A stretch of 64,000 nt of DNA, taken from Rosa chinensis (lineage: Eukaryota; Streptophyta; Magnoliopsida; Rosales; Rosaceae). The DNA is taken from positions 47,596,384 to 47,660,383 of the forward strand of contig NC_037093.1 of assembly GCF_002994745.2 (NCBI RefSeq), given 5' to 3'. Positions within the stretch are counted from its first letter, which is position 1; the number at the start of each line of letters is the position of its first letter. Positions 55,114 to 64,000 of this stretch are shown here, piece by piece. The notes under the pieces are model-generated. The model was not told the DNA's origin and searched no databases. It was given only the letters and a program-made list of their open reading frames with translations. A program made the position numbers and the translations under genes.

Positions 55114-57231
55114 TTACATTAATCTAGGGAGCTTGGAAAGTCTTCGCATTCCTATGCTTTTCACATGTTTCTCAAATGTGGCCTTAGGCAGTGATTTGGT
55201 GAACAAATCTGCCACATTCACCTCAGACCTTACTTGATTCACTTGAATCTTGAGGAGGGTCTGTTGTTGCTGGTTGTAGAACAACTTTGGCGATATGTGT
55301 TTTGTGTTAGCACCCTTAATACAACCTAGCTTCATCTATTCGATGCAAGCTGCATTGTGTTCATAAATGCAAGTAGGCTCTTCAGTGGTAGAACTCAAAC
55401 CACTAATCCCTCGAATATGTGCAATGATAGTTCTTAACCATACACACTCACGAACCGCCTCATGTACAACAATGATCTCTGAGTGGTTCGAGGAGGTAGC
55501 CACAAGGGTTTGCTTGGTTGATCTCCAAGATATCGCTGTGTTCCCATTGGTAAATACATAACCAGTTTGGGAACGACCTTTATGTGGGTCAGAGAGATAC
55601 CCAGCATCAGCAAAACCAACCAAAACATCATTTGGCGTTTCGGTGTAGTGAGTGGCACTTTCGCCATCAATATTTTCTTCAGGAATTGCAGTTCCATCTG
55701 CGGTCCCTCTTGTCTCTCTGTAGGGAAAGAATAGTCTCAAGTCAATGGTTCCTTTTAGGTATCGAAGATGTTCTTGATACCATTCAAGTGACGCTGCATT
55801 GACGCTGAGCTAAATCTAGCTAACAAGTTCACTGAGAATGCAATGTCTGGTCGAGTAAATTGGGCTAAGTACAATAATGTTCCTATTGCACTTAGATAGG
55901 GAATTTCAGCTCCCAACACTTGTTCGTCATCTTCCTTTGGACAAGATGAATCTTTCCTTGCATCCAAACTTCGACCGATCATGGGAGTGCTAGCAGGATG
56001 TGCTTTGTCCATGTTATATCGCCTGACTTTTGGACATATGCAGACTGGTGGATTAATATTCCACAAACTCGGTGTTCTAGTTCAAGGCCTAGATATAATC
56101 GAGTTTTCCCAAGATCCTTCATCTCAAATTCGGATTTCAAGTAGCTCGCGGTTTCTCTTATTTCATCAAGAGTACCTGTTATGTTCATATCATCGACATA
56201 TACGGCTACAATTGCCAATCCGGAACTTGTTTTCTTTATGAATGCGTAGGGGCATAATTCATCGTTCTTATATCCCTTCCCAATCAAGTAGTCACTTAGA
56301 CGGGTATACCACATCCGTCTGGATTGTTTCAATCCGTAAAGTGAGCGTTTCAACTTAATTGCAAACGCACTCTGTGGTTTAGAGTCACTTGACTTGGGTA
56401 ATGTAAGGCCATTAGGCACTTTTCATATATATCTCTGAATCTAGATCCCCATAGAGATATGCAGTAACTACATCCATGAGCTGCATTTCCAGTCCTTCGG
56501 AAATTACTAAGCTAACTAAGTAGAGGAACGTTATAAGGTCCATTACGGGAGAGTATGTCTCCTCGTAGTCAATTCCAGGGCGTTGTGAGAAACCTTGCGC
56601 CACAAGGCGAGCCTTGTACCTCAGGACTTCATTCTTCTCATTACGCATTCTGACAAAGACTCATTTATGTCCTACAGGCTTTACACTTGGTGGGGTTAGC
56701 ACTACCTGACCAAATACCTGTCTCTTTGTCAGAGAATCTAATTCTACCTGGATTGATTCTTTCCATTTAGGCCAATCTGCTCTTTGTTGACATTTTTCAA
56801 CAGAGTGTGGTTCGATATCATCGTGCTCTATGATTCCTTGAGCAATAGTATATATCATCAATGTGTATGGAAGATCTTTCTATCAACTCATACGTACTCT
56901 CGTAATCCTTTGAGATTTCTTTGTTCTCTGGAATCATTTCAAACATCGGAGCGTCCTCCAGTATTGATTCATGGACATAACTATAATCAGAGACAATCTC
57001 ATGAGAGGGATTCTATACATTGATGATTGGTTTGTGCCTTACTCACCCTCTTCTTCCTTGGGTGAGTGTCAATCGAACCAAGTGACCTCCCCCTCTTCCT
57101 TGGGGAGCCACGGCCTCAACCACACCTCCACTAAGTGCGGTTGCAGTGCCTCTATCTGCGGCATCGTGCCCCTTGTTGGGGACTTCTAACCTTGCAGGCA
57201 CATTTGCAGCTGGTATATGTGATCTCGTCAC
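55114..57231 (-). pseudogene. Copia 2 Pol remnant (RT and RNase H)
   Basis: Collinear with the 3' half of Copia 1 Pol: linker (57043-57231), RT start WPKWKESIQVELDSL at about 56740, RT core with YVDD at 56189-56200, RNase H with GFADAGYLSDPHKG near 55620. It is broken by several frameshifts between the successive open pieces and by an in-frame TAG at 55336-55338. It lacks the Ala/Gly-rich insert before the RNase H seen in Copia 1. Confidence 0.88.
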
Positions 57232-57315
57232 TTTACAATATCTGTAAACACATCAGGCATCAAATCTGCTACGTTCTGAAGATTGATTATTCTTTTCACT
57301 TCACTTTCACTTTAT

Positions 57316-58410
57316 GAAGTCTTTGCCCCTGCTACTGCTTTACTCGAGTGTTTGACAGTAGCTAAAGTCCATGCATTAATAAGCTTGAATCCAAATTTCT
57401 CTTGTTCAGACAACTTGGCTACCTTAGAGAAGTATTGTGTGATTTTCTGATTTGTGCTGCTTAGTTGGGATTTGGTTTTGACCTTACTCGATCTGTTTTA
57501 CTATTTTGTTAGCCAATGGCCAGAGGCTGCAGCCTTACTTGTCTCCGCACACTCATGGCTCGTGAGCTCACTCTGAGTGTCCTCAAACAGAGTAGGGACA
57601 GACTCGTCGGATTGGTTGGTGCTGAGCCTTTTCTGCGAAGACTTGAAATTGACATTACATACAATGAAGTTGGCATTGAAACAGACATGAATAGATTGAG
57701 TCAATTTCAGACGATCGTAGTCGAAACTGTTGATCAAATGAAAAGAGTGATCTTGCTCAAGCAACAGACAGGTTGGGGTGATTATTATAAGAGTGAGCAA
57801 GTGTTCGTGTGGCTAAGTGAAGCATGCGATGAGATAACTGACCTTGCAGAAGAAGCTGGGATTGGATATGATTGGGAGGATCCTGACTATAGTCCTCCTG
57901 AACTTGAATTTGAAGACTAGATAATTGTCCTAACTTTTCTCACCACATTTTCTTTTGCGGCCATGCCTTTTCCCTAAATTTCAATCTAGATTCTAGAAGA
58001 CTGGATAACTGTCAAATCAACTGCTTATAACATGGTGGAACCATTGTTGCGAAAGACTTTATTTCAATATGGTGAGTTGTTTATGGGTTTACTGTAATGA
58101 CCTATATATACTTTAAAAGATGGATGGGGATCACCCTTTGTACTTTCTTTAATGTGTCTTCGCTACATGAGTATTTTGCTCGGTTTCTCAAGTTTCTGGT
58201 TTATTAGCCATCTTAGCCAAATTAATGTGGAGCTCCCAAGAAAATTTGCATTAGAAATTCGAGAGAGCTTTATTTCATGTAAATCGGTTCTGCTTAACTT
58301 GATTTTGTACATGTGTGAGGTATTTCTAGCTGTATCCTATACAGCTCGTCAGAGAATTTGTCTGATCCTGATATTTGGGAGATAAAGAAGACTGAATTGA
58401 CCATCGGGGC
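57316..58410 (+). repeat. Duplicated module with orphan gene (copy 2)
   Basis: Parallels 21630-23140 without the 426 bp insert. The 3' part 58152-58385 is open in both copies but its end differs. I treat it as non-coding. Confidence 0.75.
57516..57920 (+). CDS. Orphan small acidic protein, intact copy (134 codons)
   Basis: Starts MARGCSLTCLRTLMARELTL and ends in an acidic tail DPDYSPPELEFED. The predicted protein is soluble, with no signal peptide, membrane segment or zinc motif. Helical stretches (TLSVLKQSRDRLVGLV, VETVDQMKRVILLKQQ) dominate. The frame is conserved against the copy at 21842 over about 110 residues, with substitutions spread along it and many of them conservative. TTTTGTTAGCC just before the ATG resembles a 3' splice site, so an upstream exon is possible. 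I recognise no family. Best guess is a lineage-restricted plant gene. Confidence 0.55.
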   Translation: MARGCSLTCLRTLMARELTLSVLKQSRDRLVGLVGAEPFLRRLEIDITYNEVGIETDMNRLSQFQTIVVETVDQMKRVILLKQQTGWGDYYKSEQVFVWLSEACDEITDLAEEAGIGYDWEDPDYSPPELEFED

Positions 58411-58766
58411 CGAATGAGTATAGATAGATGTGTATAAACCCGAATGAGTATAAATAGATGTTTTTTGTTGAACAATAAGTATGATTGCTTCCTTTTTTTT
58501 TTGAGTTAATAATAAGACACTAGAACAAAGAATTAATCCCCATTTAGTAACAACGATAACGCCGAAAGGTATAAATTGGGAATCAGAAGATTGACGTCTC
58601 AGAAGCTAGAAAGGTTGCAGAACACTATTGAAGTGACATTCCAATCTTTACAATGCTTCAATGGCAGGGCTTCTCTGAACCCCCTTCATTTAAACCTCAC
58701 CATCCCCCTCTGGCCTCCAATTAGCCAGAACTGCAAAGCTTGCTGACGACCCAAATACAGACAGGG

Positions 58767-61700
58767 ATGGCTGTTCCTCGAGTAAACAAGAAATTACTTC
58801 AAGAGCTTGAAACAATGGGATTTCCCACAGCTTGGGAAACTCGGGCTCTTCATTATTCAGGTGGGTTTTTAGTCTACATTTTCATTTCTAGCTTTGATAG
58901 TCCTTTGAGTATCAGCTTCGATCGAGGCTATGCTAAACTGGAAATTTGTAGAGTTTATGGTACAAAATTAAAGGGTAGTTGGGTCCTTTGGTGTTTTATG
59001 TGCCTGTCAAAATGGGTTTATTTGCAATTCATGTACTCTTATTAGCTATTTAATAAATTTGTTTTGTAGTTTTCTTCTTCCGGATTCAATTTTGCAGTTA
59101 GGCAATTATGGTTCTTTTGTGTTGTTTTACCAGGTAATGCTAGCTTAGAGACTTGTATAGACTAGATCATTGATTACGAGACTGACCCGGACATTGATCA
59201 GATGCCCTTGGTTTGATTCCTTTCTTGATTGGTGGTGTTTGATTCTTACATTGTTTGTGGATTCTATTGTACCAAACAAATCTTTCTGGTAGCTGGTCTG
59301 GCCAGTTTTTACATCACAAGTTAGACAACATGAATAAAGGTGCAACAGAAAAGGAAATTTAGTTGTAGAAATGATCAATTTCGGTAGGGCATTAAAATCA
59401 TTTTTTTCTGCACATACTGTCACAGGATTTACTTTGGCTCAACTGTTCATCTACTCACAGGTAACAGTAGACATTGATATTGAATCTCCACAGCCATTCC
59501 ATATCACCGAAACAATGAAAATAAAAGCACAAGAGTTAAGGTTACTTTCTCATTGTCTGTGGGTTTGTAGTTACACCACACACACACACACACATAGATA
59601 TACAAGTTTTCTCTTTGTTATATGCAATTGCCGGTCAGGTATATTAACTCTTAGTCCACCAATATTTCATTTCTATAAATGGTTCTATGTTCGAAGTCTT
59701 CTAGCTGGAGGCATCTATATATTTACATCCCGTTCCATTTTGTTGTCATTCTATTGCATCTTTTCAGGGATCAAACACGCAAGAAGAGGAAAGAAGAAGA
59801 AAAGAAACTGGAATTACAAATGGAACGAGAAAGGGAGAAGGTATTGTGCATTTATCTATAGAATTTTCTCTCTTTGTTGCTTGATGGCAAGTAATATGAT
59901 TGAATAATAAACTGGCCATACACTTTCTTCAGTCTGGAAGACATATGGCTGCTTGTTTTAATGTTTTGGTTTGACTGAAGTTGCAGTTGGAATTGTGTTC
60001 ACGTATTTGTTTAGACATGCTAGTTTACATCGCTTCGTCTCGACTTTATTCTTAAGCTGTAACTTCTATTTTAGGGTTTAAACTGTTTTTGTTTCAGGAG
60101 AGAATTCGATCCGGTAAGGAACTCATGGAAGCAAAGCAAATCTTAGAAGACAATGAAAGAAAATGGTTTGTCGATTTAGTTATTGTTGGAGAATTCCATC
60201 TGAATTATTTTGTTTTAGCCCATTTGTATTTGAGAACTGGAACTTCTCTGTCAAATAAGTATTTTATTGTCTCAGTAATATAGCATTTCGGAATTCTGAG
60301 AAAGAGGAAGAGAAACGAGCAAGAGAGAGAATTCGCTGGAAACTGGAACAAGATAAGGTGCTTTGCAACATGCTTCTATTTTTTGCTTTTAATCATTTCC
60401 TTTCATAGTACAGCTTCGATCATTTCCTTAGTTCTGGAGTACTTCCTCCCTAGCCGCTCAATCCTAGTATATGATTCCTAGTACCAACAGGATACAATTT
60501 TGAGGATGGAGTTTACTAGAACGCCAATAATTACTGTTACTGTCAAATTGGGATATTGGCTGTACTGATCGACTTTGATTGTCATTTTCCATTCAATGAT
60601 CTTGATTTTGCCCTAACAGTGTCTCTATAGTGTTGAATTTACTACAACATTTGTCTGCAACTATGCATACCATTACAGTTAGAAAGAAAAGTTAAACTTG
60701 GATTGCCACCAGGACACACTGCATCTGCGAAACTTTCTATACCTGTGAGGGGGGAAATCCAGGTTCAATATCTTTTGTCATGTCTATATATTTAAAAGCT
60801 CCTCTATCTCATTGACAAAAATAACAAAAACATAATAATAATAAAATAAATAAATAAAGAGGTTTTTCTTGGAATTAATATAAAATATCCTGATGTTCAA
60901 TTCCTACTAATTACTGGCAGAAATCATTGCCCGTCCGATCTGTTGCAAAGTCAGAACACATGAGAGAGTGTTTAAGGTCTCTGAGGCGCAACCACAAGGT
61001 GAATAAAGGTCTTTCCTCTCTGTTATTAAATATATGTTTCTGGTAATGGAACAAGAACCTGGGAATTTTCAGTATTGTCAAAGGTGCTCATACTGGCTTA
61101 TTACAAGATTATAAGAAATTAATCTTCCCTTGACTATATGGCATGCCACTGAAATTGAGTATTAAATTGTCATCATATGTATAGCTTGGTTGGAGGGAAT
61201 AACTTCGAGGAGACCTTTATCTCGTTGTACAGCTATGTCTTTTTCTAGTCCAATAGGATTATTAGAGTCTGGTCATTGAAAAATAAATAATTGGCTAAAT
61301 AGTCTAAAATACTGTGCGCTTATAAGAAAAAACAAGAAAAATGTATGAAGGTTTTACTTTCAGCATGCAGATTTTCCCATCTTATTATGTTTGGGTGGAT
61401 TTGGGATGATGATGCTAGGGTACGACGAGCCTTCCAAACTCTGCTGATTTATGTTGGAAATGTTGCAAAGAATCCCGATCAAGAAAAATTCCGGAAGATT
61501 AGACTCAGTAATCCGTCATTCTCGGTAAGATGCTGTCTTGACTTATCTCCTCTTCTTTTTGCCGAGTGAGTGAGTCTGTAGTGTAGGGTATTGGCACATT
61601 CAGTATGGTCATGCTGGAATGGCTGTCTGTCAGAAGACTTAGAATACTGATGAAGGTGAGGGTGTGACCATTGTTTTTGGGTATTTACATATATGACCGA

Positions 61701-62014
61701 TACAATGCAGTATATTGCAAAATAGAAAGAAAAATGTGTATAATAAATTCAACAAATAGCTGTTATATCTTATCTAAATTTGTTTGTCGTGAATATGTAA
61801 AATTGCTGTTGTAATTCTCGAACAGGATAGAGTTGGAAGATTGATTGGAGGAATAGAGTTTCTTGAGCTCTGTGGGTTTGAGAGAACTGAAGCAGGAGAG
61901 TTCTTGTAGCTTCCTCGTGATAACGTTGACATGGCAACATTATACTCCGCTGCTTCTGAACTGAAGTCTGCATTGACAAACCCTTTCTTTGGCCTTCTGT
62001 CAAGAGATGTGTAA
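58767..62014 (+). pseudogene. UBA-PUB domain gene, copy 3, all exons but with stops
   Basis: Exons: 58767-58860 and 59134-59210 (UBA, MAVPRVNKKLLQELETMGF ... DYETDPDIDQMPL), 59461-59540, 59768-59840 (Lys/Glu coiled-coil), 60098-60165, 60284-60357, 60921-60998, about 61405-61524 and 61826-62014 (PUB/PUG domain, [45 protein letters not shown]). Most exon ends keep GT/AG. The architecture is that of the plant UBA-PUB family (for example Arabidopsis At1g04850), thought to bind ubiquitin through UBA and CDC48/p97 through PUB. Lesions: TAG at 59163 where the UBA has Trp, a one-base frameshift in exon 6, and TAG at 61907 in the PUB domain. Splice sites and frames are otherwise well kept, so inactivation is recent. 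Confidence 0.88.
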
Positions 62015-62736
62015 TATCAGGTTCAGTTTATTTAGATCTTAAACTTAGAAGGGAAACTGGTTTTATTATGCAGTATCGATGAACTATGCTCTACAGATTT
62101 CATGTTAAAATCTTACAGTTTAGTGTCTTGCCTTCTTGTAACAATTTTTACTCTGGAAAAGTAAGAGCTTGGAGATGAATGAAGTTTATTTTATCTTCTG
62201 TAAACTTCTTTAAAGGTCGCCCTGCATCCCTTTATTAGCATGGCTCCATGAGATATACAAAATCCATCTTAAAATGTGTAGGAGTTGCCATTACTGCACA
62301 GTGAGCCTATTAAAGAATTTTTTGGAGAGTTATTAGTAAATATTTTTCCTTGAGGTTTACAAAGTGAATGTTCTGGTTGTATCTAAATCTCATCCAACCA
62401 ACAGCTCCAGTACTATTTGGAGATCGCAAAATTTATCTGTGGATTTTGGAGGTTGCAAACTTCTCTGTTTCGTTACAACTTATGAAGCACATGTTTTCTT
62501 GTGAGTTAAGGCTTAATTAACCTTGAATTTGGAATAATTGTTTGAATCTCACTACGTTCTTCAATTCTCTACAACAAATGGCTGGGGAAGACTGAGTCTA
62601 TAAAATAAATATTCAGTGTTGCAGGAAACAAAATAATAACAGCTAGAATTAATTAAAGTACCGAAATCTGAAAAATAAACACTACTGTAAAACAAAAAGA
62701 AGCATATGTCTTATAGTCGCATTAGATCGTTTTCAC
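62015..62736. other. Convergent 3' intergenic region (second copy)
   Basis: Near identical to 49974-50699. No gene seen. Confidence 0.7.
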
Positions 62737-63786
62737 CTACGAACTTGGTGGTTGTGGTTGTATCCATGAAGTATGTAGTGGGGCTTGTAAAATATTAGGT
62801 ACTGAAAGTTGCTCCACCTTTTCCTCTTCCATGTTAAAGATAAAAACAGCCGGAGCAAAGTTTGAATTTGGAATTGAAAGCCACTCCCACCATTTAGTGT
62901 TGAAGTATATGCAATTGGCTTTGCATCCTGCAGAGTAGTAGTCTGAGCCATCAACAGAGAATGAAGAACTTTCACATCCCAAGAATAGACTTCTATTCTC
63001 CAAATTCTTTACCTCCAAATCTGACCACTCCCACCCCTGTTCTCTACCGAACGGCACCTCAAATACCTTAAACCTGGTGGTTTCAATTGATCCAATTCTT
63101 GGCCTAGATTGCAGAACCACCAACAAGGCCCCTGCTGATTCTACCATGTACAAGCTTTGACTAGTAGTCTGCCCATACATAGGTACCATTGGTATCTTCT
63201 TTGATAGCAAAATAGTTGTCTTTGGTTGCTTTGGGTCTTCAACATCACAAACCAAGATTTTGCCACTAAAATCCATCGCATAAAACTGCCCGTTGTGATA
63301 AATTAAATCGAGTATTGGAGTCCAGGCTACGTACGTCCATGTATCTTCTCCTAGTCTGCAAAACCCCCAACCGGTAACTGTGGCAGTCGCATAACTTACC
63401 AGAACCAAGCATTCCAGTGACGAAAAAGGGTTCGACGATAAGACAAACTTGGTAATCATATCGTCATACCTCCTCATCAGTCCAGAGTTAATCCCTTCAA
63501 CACTAGTTTTAACCATGTTAATATCTGGTAGCTTGATTTGAGCACGATGATGATCCAAAGGGTTCAACAAATTAACCTTGTAGTCTTCAGATATAGTCAT
63601 CAAGCATCCTAGAGAAGAATAATAGGAACAGCGCTGGTTCTTATTGATATTTAGCTCCGGCCGATCTTCTGTTAGGTTTAAAAGTTCACGGATATTGGCT
63701 TGAGAACTAGGACTGTCCGGGTCCGAGTATGAGAACATAAGGAGTGGAGATGCACAAATTCCGATAAACTTTTCTTCAGCCATCAT
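62737..63786 (-). CDS. DUF295 beta-propeller protein, copy c (349 codons)
   Basis: Intact frame, same length and start (MMAEEKFIG) as copy b. The beta-propeller motifs are the same. Differences seen by eye include LMRRYDD versus LMRWYDD, MDFSGK versus MDCSGK, REQGWEW versus RDQAWEW, DYYSAG versus DYCSAG, and MEEEK versus MEDEK. None introduces a break. The 3' neighbour is UBA-PUB copy 3 in convergent orientation, as for copy b. Function as for copy b: F-box-less DUF295 protein, substrate unknown. Confidence 0.85.
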   Translation of the reverse strand: MMAEEKFIGICASPLLMFSYSDPDSPSSQANIRELLNLTEDRPELNINKNQRCSYYSSLGCLMTISEDYKVNLLNPLDHHRAQIKLPDINMVKTSVEGINSGLMRRYDDMITKFVLSSNPFSSLECLVLVSYATATVTGWGFCRLGEDTWTYVAWTPILDLIYHNGQFYAMDFSGKILVCDVEDPKQPKTTILLSKKIPMVPMYGQTTSQSLYMVESAGALLVVLQSRPRIGSIETTRFKVFEVPFGREQGWEWSDLEVKNLENRSLFLGCESSSFSVDGSDYYSAGCKANCIYFNTKWWEWLSIPNSNFAPAVFIFNMEEEKVEQLSVPNILQAPLHTSWIQPQPPSS

Positions 63787-64000
63787 ACACTTCTAAGCTA
63801 AAATATACCACAATACTTGCTGCTGATGAAAAGGTAGATCAAGTGAAACTTTGAAAGAGAATGAATATAAATAGATGTGTATAAACCCTAATGAGTATAG
63901 GTAGATGTCTCCTTGTTATATTTGGTTTCCTTAGTTGGATATGTTAGTAGGGTTTCCCTACTTTGGGCCATCTGGGCCTATGTCGGGTTTGGGCCCAAAT
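63787..64000. other. Upstream region of DUF295 copy c
   Basis: Continues the paralogy with 51750-51965, including the TATA-like element at 63865-63873, and runs off the window. Confidence 0.7.

Larger units (their letters stand above)
54679..57250 (-). mobile_element. Copia 2: 5'-truncated relative of Copia 1
   Basis: The left LTR (54679-54917, TGTTAAAAAG to TTTAACA) is followed by the same polypurine-tract and 3'-untranslated layout as Copia 1 (CTCCCCCTTGTG, then TAAAAACCTTGCCA). Pol then follows in reverse up to the integrase-RT linker. The 5' half of pol, gag and the second LTR are missing. The break near 57315 joins directly to the orphan-gene module (GTCTTTGCCCCTG). The LTR sequence differs from that of Copia 1, so it is a separate family of the same lineage. 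Confidence 0.88.

Noticed and set aside
58152..58385. Hydrophobic 75-77 codon frame shared with 22882-23109
   Set aside because: The two copies end differently and the frame differs by an indel. It reads as 3' flanking sequence of the duplicated module, though a small membrane peptide cannot be fully excluded.
59371..59907. 178-codon plus-strand frame
   Set aside because: It runs through an intron of the UBA-PUB gene. Only the segments matching the exons are meaningful.

Overview
This is a 64 kb piece of a plant nuclear genome, almost certainly a eudicot. The evidence is AT-rich DNA, GT/AG introns, plant-specific DUF295 and UBA-PUB genes, and plant-type Copia, CACTA, SINE and MITE insertions. 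I suspect Rosaceae, but that is a guess from general impression. Few genes look intact. Most of the window is nested repeats inserted into a small set of host modules that were duplicated in tandem. Layout, left half: a roughly 1.4 kb promoter/5'UTR-like unit is present three times (A 957-2317, B 10453-11832, C 11849-12020 continued at 20867-21592). Between A and B lies a nearly full-length endogenous caulimovirid (about 2.4-10 kb) with MP, CP, protease, RT, RNase H and an unusual long C-terminal region. It carries several stops and one frameshift. Unit C is split by an 8.8 kb non-autonomous LARD-like LTR element (12021-20866) with 2.75 kb LTRs and a non-coding interior. A module holding a small orphan gene (21630-23140, frameshifted) has a second copy at 57316-58410 that is intact. 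Middle: a complete Copia element (23573-30498, minus strand) has separate gag and pol ORFs. Each ORF is immediately preceded by a splice-acceptor-like sequence. Next is a DUF295 gene copy (31529-46199, minus strand) broken into three pieces. The first break is a CACTA-like transposon (32255-37745) carrying a LINE-like retroposon, a SINE and a captured fragment of a WD40 gene of the LWD/AN11/TTG1 type. The second break is a non-autonomous LTR element (37901-46029), whose right LTR is itself split by another Copia (41265-45571). Right half: the host module [UBA-PUB gene on plus, DUF295 gene on minus] is repeated. UBA-PUB copies lie at 47790-49973 (5' exons lost), 53376-53469 (first exon only) and 58767-62014 (all exons, with stops). 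The intact 349-codon DUF295 genes are at 50700-51749 and 62737-63786. A Tourist-like MITE, a second SINE and a 5'-truncated Copia lie between them. The best candidates for working genes are the two DUF295 genes and the orphan gene at 57516-57920. Paralogous empty sites inside the window allow many insertion boundaries and target-site duplications to be read directly.
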